Shown here: one piece after another, positions 23,529 to 32,884 of the stretch
Numbering within the stretch: the first letter of the stretch is position 1
Layout of the letters: every line of letters starts with the position of its first letter
Virus record (IMG/VR): IMGVR_UViG_3300037587_000923
Coordinates: 1 to 64,000 of that record
Reading direction: 5' to 3' (one strand)
From: a virus
DNA length: 64,000 nt
Translations under genes and position numbers: made by a program
The notes under the pieces: model-generated
What the model was told of the DNA's origin: nothing
The model's input: only the letters and a program-made list of their open reading frames with translations
Databases searched by the model: none

Positions 23529-23816
23529 ATGGCTAACTACTGGGAAGATATAGAGCACTCATTCAAGGCCCAGATATGTGAAGACGATGAGTTTGCCAAG
23601 AAGATTTATGCTGCATGCACCAATATAGAATGGAAACACAACGATGGGTCAGTGGGAGGAGAGTCTTTCAGGGCGGCCGCAGCTATCATTGCTATGATTA
23701 GAGAGAAGGGGGAAAACTACATGGATTGGTACTGTTGTAGCCCTGAAGGAGTTGTAGATTGGGAAATAGAGGTAATCATGGCGATGATGGGGTGGACTTT
23801 CGACAAGATGAAGTGA
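23529..23816 (+). CDS. Hypothetical protein, 95 aa
   Basis: ATG 23,529 has GTAGGAGTTGGC upstream. Residues (GGESFRAAAAIIAMIREKGENYMDWYC) suggest a small conserved phage protein. Helical, with a CC pair. Unknown role. Confidence 0.6.
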   Translation: MANYWEDIEHSFKAQICEDDEFAKKIYAACTNIEWKHNDGSVGGESFRAAAAIIAMIREKGENYMDWYCCSPEGVVDWEIEVIMAMMGWTFDKMK

Positions 23817-23845
23817 AGGGTAACAAGGAAGAGTGAAGGGGGCTG

Positions 23846-23938
23846 ATGGATACCATAATGTTCTGGCTCCATGCAGCCCCTTCTATTGTTTTGTTTTTCT
23901 GCTTGCTGAAATTACTGAGGAAGGACAAAAAACCGTGA
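23846..23938 (+). CDS. Tiny membrane peptide, 30 aa
   Basis: A 30-residue frame with a single hydrophobic helix (about 5-24) and a basic tail (LRKDKKP). GTGAAGGGGGCTG precedes the ATG. It is the last rightward frame before the convergent structural genes. Possibly untranslated. Confidence 0.35.
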   Translation: MDTIMFWLHAAPSIVLFFCLLKLLRKDKKP

Positions 23939-23965
23939 GCGCCTTGCCCGGGTAAGGAATAAACT

Positions 23966-24262
23966 TCACTTCTCCTCGAGGCAAGTCTCAGCCTTCTCCA
24001 TGATATAATCAATATAGTTTTTATCGTAGCAAGCGAGGTCACCATCGTAAGGGTGAGGCTTAGGCTCACTGTTGTCAAGTTGAACAACGTCATCAAAGAA
24101 ACAGTTATCGGCCTCTTCGATAATGAAGCCGATATATTCCTTGTCATAACACACCACGTTACTGTTGGCGGGAAATAGAGCAGACTTCCTACTTTCTGGA
24201 ACTACGCCTTTTCCTCCGAAGCAACCTATCATAGATACTAGACACACGCACATCAACATCAT
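23966..24262 (-). CDS. Small lipoprotein, possible outer spanin subunit, 98 aa
   Basis: An N-terminal hydrophobic stretch ends in VSMIGC, a good lipobox. The mature part holds two related segments beginning CYDKEYI and CYDKNYI, an internal duplication. Its first part overlaps the membrane gene 24,189-24,413 in another frame, as outer-spanin genes overlap inner-spanin genes. It is not Pro-rich like Rz1, so the spanin role is only inferred from overlap and position beside the endolysin. Confidence 0.5.
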   Translation of the reverse strand: MMLMCVCLVSMIGCFGGKGVVPESRKSALFPANSNVVCYDKEYIGFIIEEADNCFFDDVVQLDNSEPKPHPYDGDLACYDKNYIDYIMEKAETCLEEK

Positions 24263-24413
24263 CCTGATTATCTTCAATATCTGCAAGCTCCTCTCTTCTC
24301 TTTTCTCGATCCTTAACCCTGGCCCTCTGCCTACCCTCGGGTGTATCCTTTGATTTAATAAGATAAGTGACAAGCCCCAGGATACTCGCGATGATAGTAA
24401 ATATGCTACCCAT
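24189..24413 (-). CDS. Membrane-anchored charged protein, possible inner spanin, 74 aa
   Basis: Residues 2-20 are a transmembrane helix. The rest is highly charged and coiled-coil-like (Arg/Glu/Asp-rich), as in Rz-type inner spanins though shorter than usual. It overlaps the lipoprotein frame and the upstream gene, and lies in the lysis cluster with holin-like and amidase genes. Confidence 0.55.
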   Translation of the reverse strand: MGSIFTIIASILGLVTYLIKSKDTPEGRQRARVKDREKRREELADIEDNQDDVDVRVSSIYDRLLRRKRRSSRK

Positions 24414-24705
24414 TGCGGCTTAACCACCAATTACGAGCGAGGGATAATCCTTTGTCGGCCACATGGACTACGCCTGCATTAGCCGCGACATAGGCCTGCC
24501 AATTCTCGGCTGTTATTTTTACTTCCTGAAAGTAGGCCAGTAGACCCAAGACAGCGCTTACAGCCACAGTCTCTCCCATGCATTTTATATCAAATGTCTC
24601 ACCTTTCTTCTGCTTGGACAGGAAGGACCATAACCCTATGCTTATGCCGGTTGTAACAGAAAGTGCTACCGCCTTTACCAATACCATCAATACTTCCATT
24701 TCCAT
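24406..24705 (-). CDS. Holin-like membrane protein, 99 aa
   Basis: ATG follows AAAGGAGGAATAAG on the minus strand. Two hydrophobic segments (about 5-28 and 45-62) with a short basic loop fit a class II holin or another phage membrane protein. It is next to the amidase. Holins release or activate endolysin; the assignment rests on topology and context. Confidence 0.55.
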   Translation of the reverse strand: MEMEVLMVLVKAVALSVTTGISIGLWSFLSKQKKGETFDIKCMGETVAVSAVLGLLAYFQEVKITAENWQAYVAANAGVVHVADKGLSLARNWWLSRNG

Positions 24706-24744
24706 CTTATTCCTCCTTTAGTTTATTGTTTATTTTTTTAAATT

Positions 24745-25341
24745 TTAATCTAAAGCTCCTTCTTCCTCGTTGCGATAATCAACCATGCCTTTAGTTAACA
24801 GCCTGGCTATGAGAAAGGGTGCTGCCGGAGAACTCAAGACCCCTATCTCTTTAGTGTTGTCCAGGAAGCCCATCTCTATGAGGGCACATGGCATTTGATA
24901 TTTTAACTGCCTTAGAACAAAAAAGTTATCCGTTCTCTTTACCCCTCTGTGTTTATGGTTAGGGATGATGGCGTCTATGCAGGGGACGAGAACATTGGCC
25001 AGCTTATCAGAACCTATACTGTACTCAGGCACCCATATCTCCTCACCCTTAGCTTCCGGGTCCCCATCATTATCTTCGTCTGGGTCGGCATTGGTATGTA
25101 GAGAGAGGAAGGCATCGCCTTTGTTTTCCATAGCGATGTCAGCTCTACTACTGAGGCTGACGTAGTAATCAAAATCTCTGGTCAGCACAACATCAAAGTT
25201 ATTAGACTCGAGGAGGGCCTTTGTGGCGTAGGCCACCAACATCGTGATGTCCTTCTCTCTTATGCCTTTGAATTTTGCCCCAAAAGCTTTCCCTCCGTGC
25301 CCGGGGTCAAGTATTATTTTTATCTTCTCACCAGTCAACAT
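24745..25341 (-). CDS. N-acetylmuramoyl-L-alanine amidase (endolysin)
   Basis: An Amidase_3 fold: zinc ligands H15 (DPGHGG), E29 (REKD) and H82 (SLHTNA), with catalytic E156 (LIEMGFLDN). It cuts the lactyl-alanine bond in peptidoglycan at the end of infection. No signal peptide or cell-wall binding domain is present, so it depends on a holin. The stop-proximal end is acidic. Clustered with holin- and spanin-like genes. Confidence 0.9.
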   Translation of the reverse strand: MLTGEKIKIILDPGHGGKAFGAKFKGIREKDITMLVAYATKALLESNNFDVVLTRDFDYYVSLSSRADIAMENKGDAFLSLHTNADPDEDNDGDPEAKGEEIWVPEYSIGSDKLANVLVPCIDAIIPNHKHRGVKRTDNFFVLRQLKYQMPCALIEMGFLDNTKEIGVLSSPAAPFLIARLLTKGMVDYRNEEEGALD

Positions 25342-25945
25342 ATAATTCTACACCTCCTTCAAGTTCTCTATCGTAACCATACCTCTTGCTCCTGGAATGG
25401 TACAACCTAACACCTTTCCACGGCACAATCACCTTAAATTCGTTCCTGTAATCCCCGGACTCTTTAGGTATAATGTTGTGCTGGTAAGTATATTTTAAAC
25501 TGTACTCGCCATGGACAGCCTTGACTCTATATGATCCTAAGCCTACGCTTTCTGTGCCTACCTTAGCATTGTGTACAAGGTAAGTGCTGAGGGTCCATAT
25601 GCTCGTCAATTTATAGGACGGGCCTACACCCAGCTCATTCTCCTTTATGTCCCTGATATTATCAAAGGACGCCTTGTCGTAAAAGCCCATAGACAACTTC
25701 TCGTTTATCTCATGAGAAGACTTTATGAGGAGGCTACCTTTGTCGCCGCACACAACACCCATAGATCTACAGAAAGAGTACTCTGCCAAAAAGCTCAGGT
25801 GTTCTACTTTGTCCTTGGCCTTGATCTTAATGGCATTAGCGGCTGTGCTGCCATTGAGTATGGAGGATAGATCGACGGAAAGCTCTCCGGAAAAGGATGT
25901 GGCGGGTAGTATTAGTGCGATGAATATAGCGAGGCATCTAATCAT
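25328..25945 (-). CDS. Outer-membrane beta-barrel-like protein, 205 aa
   Basis: A signal peptide (about 1-19, cut near TSFSG) is followed by alternating amphipathic strands and a C-terminal aromatic residue (VELYVDW), the signature of an outer-membrane porin-like barrel. ATG 25,945 overlaps the upstream stop. A barrel encoded beside the lysis genes could change the host surface, for example to block superinfection. That role is inferred. Confidence 0.65.
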   Translation of the reverse strand: MIRCLAIFIALILPATSFSGELSVDLSSILNGSTAANAIKIKAKDKVEHLSFLAEYSFCRSMGVVCGDKGSLLIKSSHEINEKLSMGFYDKASFDNIRDIKENELGVGPSYKLTSIWTLSTYLVHNAKVGTESVGLGSYRVKAVHGEYSLKYTYQHNIIPKESGDYRNEFKVIVPWKGVRLYHSRSKRYGYDRELEGGVELYVDW

Positions 25946-26325
25946 CTCAAAGCCCACACAATAGATGACAACCCAGCGCCTAAGACACCCGAGAATATAA
26001 CCATCAGTACTGCAAACATTTTGCTTATACCCTCATTTTTTAAGCTATCAAACTTATCAGTTACCTCTTTGGTGTGGTCCCGCATCATGCCGTAAAGAAC
26101 GTCAATGTCTTTCCTATTGGTTCCTTCCTTCTCTTTTATGTGAGCTATGTCTTTTGCTATACCCTTCTGGTCGCCATACATTTCATAAAACTTTACCTGA
26201 GCCTCCTCAAGTTTAGTAACGTTGCCCTGTAAAACTTCTGTTGAGGAGGTAAGTTTTATGATGGCCTCATTCATGGGTTTTACCTCATCACTGATGATAC
26301 CCTTTATTTTCTCATAGTCACACAT
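25942..26325 (-). CDS. Coiled-coil protein with C-terminal membrane anchor, 127 aa
   Basis: Residues about 10-95 are charged and helical; residues about 104-124 form a transmembrane helix at the C-terminus. It is coupled to the beta-barrel gene. C-tail-anchored coiled coils of this size occur in phage lysis regions, but I cannot assign a function. Confidence 0.65.
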   Translation of the reverse strand: MCDYEKIKGIISDEVKPMNEAIIKLTSSTEVLQGNVTKLEEAQVKFYEMYGDQKGIAKDIAHIKEKEGTNRKDIDVLYGMMRDHTKEVTDKFDSLKNEGISKMFAVLMVIFSGVLGAGLSSIVWALR

Positions 26326-26430
26326 AGTATAAGATTGCTCCTGTTTTATTTTTGTTTTATTAAAACAACTCTCTCCACGTCATCTGAGCAGCAATAGAAT
26401 TCGCGCTGTTAGCACTGCTTCCCGCTATTG

Positions 26431-27678
26431 TCAGAATTTCTCACTCCATATAAGGCTAACTGAAGCATCTGTAGTGGAAGAACTAGCCTCTGCGCTGACA
26501 GTTAATGTTTCCCCTGGCTCTAAAACTATATTATAAGAAGATAAATCTAGCGTATCGCCATCACTTTTATTTGTAGCGATACTTAAAATAATTTCTCCAC
26601 CACTTAAAGTTGTTCCCGCAACGTCATAACTTACTACACTTGTATTTGCATCAATATCGTTATAGCTTGGACTTCCCCCAAGTGTAGTATTTTTAACTAG
26701 CCGGACAATAGCCGGTTTTGTACCATCTACACCATAACTTATAGCTTTCAAAACAATTTCTACTCTATTGGTCTTAGTGACAAATAAAGATTTGTTTTGA
26801 ATAGTTATTATATTCGTTTCGGTTGTCGTAACACTTGCCTTGCTATTTGAAATAGATTCAATGTTTCCAAGATCCACTTCCTTACCCTCAATACCTCCCA
26901 TCATTGATGATGTTTGAAGCATTATATTGGTGTCGTTGGTAGTGTTTACTACTTCTGCATGAAGGGGGAGTGAGGGATTGAAAATAGAAGGATCAGTAAA
27001 AGCATTTGCATATTCGATAGTATGGACTTTAATAAACCTACCTGTAGAGGGCTGCTCTATCCAAAAAGTAATCGCACCAAAACCTAACCACTGATATCTT
27101 ATCTGATATACATTCCCCTTAGTTATATCAATGAATGGTAGAGTCTCCGCCCCTACAGCTTTATCAGCACTCCACGATGTTTGAGCCGTCCAATTATCAA
27201 CGTTATTTTGCCGTCTTAGAACTCCAAATGTATCTCCATTGCAGCCAAAGAAAAACCCATCGACAGCGTCCCCCACACCTATAATTTGATGCGAGCCATC
27301 AATACACGCAGTATATATAGTAGTATCCCTCACAACCGAACCTTGTCCTTGTCTGTATGTCAAAACACGCCTAGACCAAAGATATGCCTCAGAGGATGAT
27401 GCCGCCATTGTCTGTAATACAGCTTTAGAATTTGATTGCGTTACGGTTCCGGAACCTACCGTAGAGGTGTTTACAAATGCGGTATTTATATTATAGGGAA
27501 AACCTATTTGCACCTTTGGGGTTATTTCACCTACCAGCAGCTCACCAAAAGCTGTTTTAGAAGGCACTATTTGATTTAAGGTATCTTCCGTCGCATAGTC
27601 AGTTGGTATAATATTACCGGCATAAGCGTTTATGTTTAAAATTAGAGAAAATATTATTATAGATAATGTTGCTTTCAT
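26431..27678 (-). CDS. Secreted-looking virion-associated protein, 415 aa
   Basis: The N-terminus (about 1-21) is a clear signal peptide ending in AYAG, unusual for a gene in a tail cluster. The body is Thr/Ser-rich and beta-rich, like a receptor-binding or virion decoration protein. The C-terminal about 140 residues look like a separate beta domain. It may be exported or may be a tail accessory protein whose N-terminus is not a true signal. Confidence 0.55.
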   Translation of the reverse strand: MKATLSIIIFSLILNINAYAGNIIPTDYATEDTLNQIVPSKTAFGELLVGEITPKVQIGFPYNINTAFVNTSTVGSGTVTQSNSKAVLQTMAASSSEAYLWSRRVLTYRQGQGSVVRDTTIYTACIDGSHQIIGVGDAVDGFFFGCNGDTFGVLRRQNNVDNWTAQTSWSADKAVGAETLPFIDITKGNVYQIRYQWLGFGAITFWIEQPSTGRFIKVHTIEYANAFTDPSIFNPSLPLHAEVVNTTNDTNIMLQTSSMMGGIEGKEVDLGNIESISNSKASVTTTETNIITIQNKSLFVTKTNRVEIVLKAISYGVDGTKPAIVRLVKNTTLGGSPSYNDIDANTSVVSYDVAGTTLSGGEIILSIATNKSDGDTLDLSSYNIVLEPGETLTVSAEASSSTTDASVSLIWSEKF

Positions 27679-27690
27679 GTCATTGTCTCC

Positions 27691-28104
27691 TTATCGACTT
27701 GCTTCGACATTAATGTTAAGATTACCAGATCTCGGCACAACTCTCAAATTACTAATAACAGGATCTTCGTCAGCAAACTTATAGTATGCTCCGCCTGGAA
27801 TAGGTATGCCATTCATTGTGCTATTATTATCGAATGTGTAGTTTGGACTGGCATAGATAATAATACTTCCGTTATTTTTTATCCAACCTTTGTCGGCAGG
27901 TACGCCCATGTCCCTCAGAAAGTCAAACTCCAAAGTAGTAGTTGAAGTCACATTTTCATAGTGTTGTCTGATTATTGATCGATTTACCGAGCTATCAACA
28001 ATATACCCGGTTACGTCCTTGGATTCAGCCATGGTTGTGAATAGAAGTGCGATCGCTATGGCCATAAATAATCCGCATGTTAATTTGTAGTCTGTCAGTT
28101 TCAT
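27691..28104 (-). CDS. Exported small protein near tail genes, 137 aa
   Basis: A hydrophobic N-terminal segment (about 10-25) resembles a signal peptide. The remainder has beta-rich polar sequence. It precedes the 415-aa exported protein and shares with it the odd signal-like start, so the two may act together. No family recognised. Confidence 0.55.
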   Translation of the reverse strand: MKLTDYKLTCGLFMAIAIALLFTTMAESKDVTGYIVDSSVNRSIIRQHYENVTSTTTLEFDFLRDMGVPADKGWIKNNGSIIIYASPNYTFDNNSTMNGIPIPGGAYYKFADEDPVISNLRVVPRSGNLNINVEASR

Positions 28105-28127
28105 TGAACCTCCTTTATTAGCGTACG

Positions 28128-29156
28128 TTATATTTCACTCAATCTTTTTGTAGATACCCCAGGTATTACCTTCGATGCCTCGATAAAATTCTCAACGGCA
28201 AACCGCACCGTTGCCCCCTGCACGATATCCCAATAAATTAAACCGGTGACAGAATCATATACTTCCGTTATGTCTACACCAGAATGGAGCTTCCCGTCTA
28301 TATCGTAAGGTAGCTTGGTGATTACGGCATTAGCGCTTACTGTTGTAGGTTTCGTTACTCCATCTGGCAAAAAGAGATATTCATAGACTCTACAAACATC
28401 AGGGTCAGCTGGTGCCGATATAACCAACGGCGTTCCATAAAAAGGTGGTGTTGCGTCTGCTGTAACAACTAGGGTATCAGGCACAGTAAATATCACACCA
28501 GCTTTTCGGAATACCAGCTTGTAAGTCCCATCATCCAAACCCACTGTCCACTGTCCATTTGTGTCGGTTATAACTCCACCGAGAAATAAAGACTGATCAC
28601 TATTGTAAATAGATATCGCTACATCAGCTATGGGGGTAGTAGTCGCTGTTTCATATAGTTGGAAAGTTATCGCTCTGTCTCCAGTTAACAATGGGTTAGC
28701 TGTCCAGTTATCCCTGATCGCCTCCAAGCTATCTGTGGTCTGGTCAAAAGCTCTGCTTATGTCTTTATTTCTCATTGTATCGAGGAGGCCTCTTATGGTT
28801 CCTGTGGCATAGCTTGAAGATGCCGGCACATAAACTTCTCCGGTAAACTCATGAACCTCAAAGTCTGATCCTACATATGTTCCGGTATTTTGGAAGTAAA
28901 TCTCATACTCTTCAGAGGTTGAATCAATATGTGTGATATCAATACCATAAGCTCCGGCCTGATTGGTTGCGTCAATTTCAGCCATAGCAATGTCATTATA
29001 CCCCGCCAGCCATGCTATCTTTGTATCATCCATCCACTCCCCGGTAGATCTTTTCTTGATGGACACGGTAGGCGTTTCACCTGTCACCCCTAGTCCGTTA
29101 TCGGTTATGAAAAATCTCAGACTGACTGTATCTCCCATTCCGTGTTTAATATCCAT
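28128..29156 (-). CDS. Tail-associated protein with carboxypeptidase-regulatory-like domain, 342 aa
   Basis: The first half is beta-rich. Residues about 165-235 (PIADVAISIYNSDQSLFLGG, then TDTNGQWTVGLDDGTYKLVF) form an Ig-like carboxypeptidase-regulatory fold often present in phage tail and surface proteins. Its ATG abuts the stop of the upstream gene. It likely belongs to the tail fibre or baseplate set. Confidence 0.65.
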   Translation of the reverse strand: MDIKHGMGDTVSLRFFITDNGLGVTGETPTVSIKKRSTGEWMDDTKIAWLAGYNDIAMAEIDATNQAGAYGIDITHIDSTSEEYEIYFQNTGTYVGSDFEVHEFTGEVYVPASSSYATGTIRGLLDTMRNKDISRAFDQTTDSLEAIRDNWTANPLLTGDRAITFQLYETATTTPIADVAISIYNSDQSLFLGGVITDTNGQWTVGLDDGTYKLVFRKAGVIFTVPDTLVVTADATPPFYGTPLVISAPADPDVCRVYEYLFLPDGVTKPTTVSANAVITKLPYDIDGKLHSGVDITEVYDSVTGLIYWDIVQGATVRFAVENFIEASKVIPGVSTKRLSEI

Positions 29157-30091
29157 TATTCAGTATCCCCTATTTTGGTAAGACTAAGGTTTGTTACAAC
29201 ACTGTATACTATGTCTCCGTCACAGTCAGAAGTATAGCGGAAATCGAGGCGGTCATCAATATTCAGATAGACGGGATAAACTACACCGGCTACTATTCTT
29301 GAGTTTTTTGATATTATCCGTATTTGGTCTAAAGAAATGGCAGGATCCTTAACCTGACCACTACTGATATGGGTAATCCTGACCTTTACCGGATTCCCCG
29401 CATCTATAAAAGTCCCCGAATGTGGAAAATGATATCTCCTGAAACTATCATAGTCATCACCAATATCCTTCATATCGTCAAATACGATAGTATCGGAAAC
29501 AAAATCTATCCAGTCAGAAGTATTATAATCCCATGCACTCCATTTTTTATAATGAGTTGTAAAGTGGACATATTTACCCCATACCTCAAAAAATTCCGGA
29601 ATTTGCTCTGTAGTAAAATCAAATGTATACACAAAGCCAGGTGCGGCATTTATTTCTGTGCCTATTAACCAATTGTGGTCTGCCTGGGCAAGCAGAGATA
29701 CACCCCCAGTCAATACCCCCACTTGCCCAGTAGGATCAATACCAGATGGATATACAGGCCCGCTAAGCGGCATTATTACTAAACCTTTGTGGGCAGGTAA
29801 TACGGTGGGACTACCTGCATCAGGAGTCCTGAATATTCCCATGTCTACTTGATGTCCAGCAGGGGCGAATATAACGGTCTTATATGCTAAGTCATACCAT
29901 CCTGCTTTTTTAACAACAAGTTGTTTATTTGTGTCGTCATATTCCAAAAAGTCTGTGCCTGCGACTGAGTTGCCATCAGGTGTAACCCACTGATAATATG
30001 TCCCGGCAGTTATTATAGTTACAGGACTGCCTGTGGCATTGTATTCATACATCCCACCATATATTGGAGAGTGTTTTTCAAGTTCGCCCAT
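29156..30091 (-). CDS. Virion structural protein, 311 aa
   Basis: A beta-rich protein with many aromatic and Gly residues typical of phage tail spikes or fibres. Coupled head-to-tail with its neighbours by one-base overlaps. No enzyme motif is visible. Confidence 0.6.
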   Translation of the reverse strand: MGELEKHSPIYGGMYEYNATGSPVTIITAGTYYQWVTPDGNSVAGTDFLEYDDTNKQLVVKKAGWYDLAYKTVIFAPAGHQVDMGIFRTPDAGSPTVLPAHKGLVIMPLSGPVYPSGIDPTGQVGVLTGGVSLLAQADHNWLIGTEINAAPGFVYTFDFTTEQIPEFFEVWGKYVHFTTHYKKWSAWDYNTSDWIDFVSDTIVFDDMKDIGDDYDSFRRYHFPHSGTFIDAGNPVKVRITHISSGQVKDPAISLDQIRIISKNSRIVAGVVYPVYLNIDDRLDFRYTSDCDGDIVYSVVTNLSLTKIGDTE

Positions 30092-30537
30092 CAGAGCACC
30101 GCCTTTATCTGTTTAAGACTATCAGTATTGGTATCAAAGCCTGTACCTTGTATCGCCGCAAGGGCGGAGGCAAGGGCAGCACCGGATCTATTCTCGATGG
30201 AAAATTCAGCTATTACTGCAACCACTGTCTGACCATCAACCGTTTCGTCTGGGGTCAAAACAACTTTATAATCAGAGCCAGTCGCCCAGAAGCCAATATC
30301 TCCTGTGTTGTTGGATGTATCTATATCTACGTGGTGAAGACCGATAATAGAATCAAAAGGGCTGGTCATTATAATTCCATTGGTGGTTGTTTTTTGGGCC
30401 GCATTTCCGTCTTTATATATTTTGAGATCGGCAGCCTCAAAAGCATCAGAGGGAGCTACTGCCCCCCCTCTGGAATCATTGGTAGTGAAATCAAGCCTTA
30501 TTGTTTCATCTTCTACAAAATCACCCAGGTAATTCAT
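30091..30537 (-). CDS. Small virion protein, 148 aa
   Basis: The beta-rich first part (LDFTTNDSRGGAVAPSDAF) resembles the domain in the 342-aa protein downstream. Its C-terminal helix (SALAAIQGTGFDTNTDSLKQI) is a motif common in phage fibre proteins. Overlaps the upstream gene by 4 bp. Confidence 0.6.
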   Translation of the reverse strand: MNYLGDFVEDETIRLDFTTNDSRGGAVAPSDAFEAADLKIYKDGNAAQKTTTNGIIMTSPFDSIIGLHHVDIDTSNNTGDIGFWATGSDYKVVLTPDETVDGQTVVAVIAEFSIENRSGAALASALAAIQGTGFDTNTDSLKQIKAVL

Positions 30538-31280
30538 ATTATTAGTCCCCTTTGTGCAAGTCCGTTATTTATAAGTCCGCCGTTAACTATGGACATATTT
30601 GCTGCTGATACCAATTCAAATACTGCCCCATCATTCCAAAGTTCACCCATCTCACCCTCTACTAACTGACCAACTGAAATGCCCCCATCTGTGAGTTGCC
30701 TTGTAAAATAATTAGCCTCATCTAATTCACTTGGATAATATGTTCCATCATTAGTATTTCTACTAAACCATAAATCATGTGTATTGTGAGCAAGGCTTCC
30801 ACCTCCGACACTTATTCTTAAATATCCATCTATATATAGCTTGTGGCTAGTCAAGCTATGACTACATGCTACCCAATGCCAACCCGTACTTCCTATTGCA
30901 TAACTTGCATTATAAGCTGGCCAAGTTGATCCATTTCCTGCTTGAAAATAAAATTGGCTTCCAGTAGGATGAAAAAACGTGGCATACCCAGACTTGGAGG
31001 GAACATTGTGCTTCCCGATCACCGCTTGTAAAGTTATCAGGTTTGGTAAATATATCAATCCCACAAAAGTAAATTCATTCTGTTTGAAATCGATATGGTC
31101 TGCTACCGCACCAAAGTTATCTATACCGTCCCATCTTCCATTATGGGAACCCAGTCTTGGATATGAATCATCAAAGATGGCTCCAGTATTGGATATGGGA
31201 TGATTCCCTTTTGCGTCGGCCCAGGTATTATTAAAACGCCAAATAGCCCTTGCATCGTTATATAGAACAGCTAAAGACAT
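30534..31280 (-). CDS. LamG/concanavalin-like lectin domain protein, 248 aa
   Basis: Residues about 15-190 (AIWRFNNTWADAKGNH, HWVACSHSLTSHKLYIDGYL) fit a LamG-like jelly roll as found in phage receptor-binding proteins. It probably recognises surface sugars. Clustered with other fibre genes. Confidence 0.75.
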   Translation of the reverse strand: MSLAVLYNDARAIWRFNNTWADAKGNHPISNTGAIFDDSYPRLGSHNGRWDGIDNFGAVADHIDFKQNEFTFVGLIYLPNLITLQAVIGKHNVPSKSGYATFFHPTGSQFYFQAGNGSTWPAYNASYAIGSTGWHWVACSHSLTSHKLYIDGYLRISVGGGSLAHNTHDLWFSRNTNDGTYYPSELDEANYFTRQLTDGGISVGQLVEGEMGELWNDGAVFELVSAANMSIVNGGLINNGLAQRGLII

Positions 31281-31314
31281 TATGCTTCCTCTATACCTCC
31301 ATCTTCAATTTCAT

Positions 31315-32883
31315 CTAAGCGGCCTGCATTTCTAAATCATTCAAAGCTTTATCATAAAATCGCAGATTTCGCAAGTGCCCGAAGAGATAATCTGCCGAAC
31401 CGTTATTGCCTAGGGCGATGCTGGTGCCGCTCCCTGTTACAGAGGTTGCAGCCTGTTGCGCCTTTCTCGTACCATCCTGCCAGAGATTAAAATTCGTTTC
31501 GTTATGCACCATACCGAGGCGATATTTAGTTCTTCCTGAGAGCGCTGCAGATGTGGTGGAGTTGCTATTCCCATAGAAGACTGACCATTCACCTGAGCCT
31601 TCGTTTGCCCTGAGCCTCCTGTGGGTTTCACCCTCTATGCTTATAACAGTCTGGACATCAGCTGATCCCTGCTTGCCAAGCATGTCCACATCGATCAACC
31701 AAGTCTCGGGCTTGTTCGGCTCTATGATATTGTCTATGAAGGCGACGCTGTAATTATCGGCCGTCCTTGCGACAGTTGATGCCGTTGTCGGGATATAACT
31801 CGATGCAAAAGGAAGCTCCTCCATTTGCGCCCCCCATGCATAGATGCCAGATGAGCCATCGCCCTGATAACTAACTTCTTCATCCGCAGTCGCCATGTAA
31901 ATCCAGAAGGTCACGACTCCTGATGACGATCCCATGTCTGGGACCTCTACAGCGCAGCGATAAAAACCGTTGGCAACAGGGGTCATTGATGCAGTAAATC
32001 CATCATCGACAGTACCTATCACGCCATTGGCAAGATCAAACCATGCGTCTGCGGTTGCAAAATCTTTGGTTCTTATTGTTAATCGTGCCCAGGCTCTTTC
32101 TCCTTGCTTTAAATACACTGACCCGGCCGCAGGCGCATTATCTGTTATGGCTGCCGGCAACTGATTAACATGATGCTTTCCATCGGAACCGTCTTCCACA
32201 ATCTTCTCTGCCGTAGTTGTGTCATCAGGGGCGTCAGTGCTGTTTGTAACTGTGGAGCAACTCATTTTTGACCAAATCCCATTGTTGATTTCCTCAGAGT
32301 AGATCAGCTTATTCTCGCTGGGCCCCTCGATCAGGATCCCGATGCTATCGTCGACCATACGCTCGTAACGTGGCGTGTCGATAGCGGCAGACTTAACGAG
32401 ACTATCCTGGGAGTCAATGTATGTGCCGGTTGTTGATCTGGTGAAGGTCTCTGAGCCTGATAGCCTCAAGGCATCAGCAGCACGGCGCATCGGTATGTGG
32501 ACAAGGGGATCGGAGATGTTACCGATCATCCCGCTATATAGGGCCCCCATGTCAGTATCGATCTTATTGAAGGTTTGCTCTCTTAGAAAATCCATAGATC
32601 CGGCATCGCCCATATTGGGCAGGGCATAGCTTCGATTGACGCTGAAGTCTCTCTGAATTACATAACTCTGGCCACTAACAGTTGACCCTGCGTAATTGGA
32701 TGACAGTGTGATCTGGGTATCGCTATCGACTGAGCCTACTACATATGTGGCGTCACCATCTATGCTGAGCTTGAGTATATCGCCGACAGATACATTGGCC
32801 AACCATAGAGTACCTGTCCCAGCAACAACAGCAGAACCATTTGTTACTGCGGCGACACCGTCCGTATATTGCATAGTGGGCAT
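31315..32883 (-). CDS. Tail fibre/appendage protein with LamG-like C-terminus, 522 aa
   Basis: The first about 120 residues are a structural attachment domain of phage type (VGDILKLSIDGDATYVV, then DTQITLSSNYAG). The middle is a beta-rich carbohydrate-binding-like domain. The C-terminus (about 360-515) is a LamG jelly roll ending FYDKALNDLEMQAA. The architecture suits a receptor-binding fibre. Confidence 0.75.
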   Translation of the reverse strand: MPTMQYTDGVAAVTNGSAVVAGTGTLWLANVSVGDILKLSIDGDATYVVGSVDSDTQITLSSNYAGSTVSGQSYVIQRDFSVNRSYALPNMGDAGSMDFLREQTFNKIDTDMGALYSGMIGNISDPLVHIPMRRAADALRLSGSETFTRSTTGTYIDSQDSLVKSAAIDTPRYERMVDDSIGILIEGPSENKLIYSEEINNGIWSKMSCSTVTNSTDAPDDTTTAEKIVEDGSDGKHHVNQLPAAITDNAPAAGSVYLKQGERAWARLTIRTKDFATADAWFDLANGVIGTVDDGFTASMTPVANGFYRCAVEVPDMGSSSGVVTFWIYMATADEEVSYQGDGSSGIYAWGAQMEELPFASSYIPTTASTVARTADNYSVAFIDNIIEPNKPETWLIDVDMLGKQGSADVQTVISIEGETHRRLRANEGSGEWSVFYGNSNSTTSAALSGRTKYRLGMVHNETNFNLWQDGTRKAQQAATSVTGSGTSIALGNNGSADYLFGHLRNLRFYDKALNDLEMQAA

Positions 32884-32884
32884 A

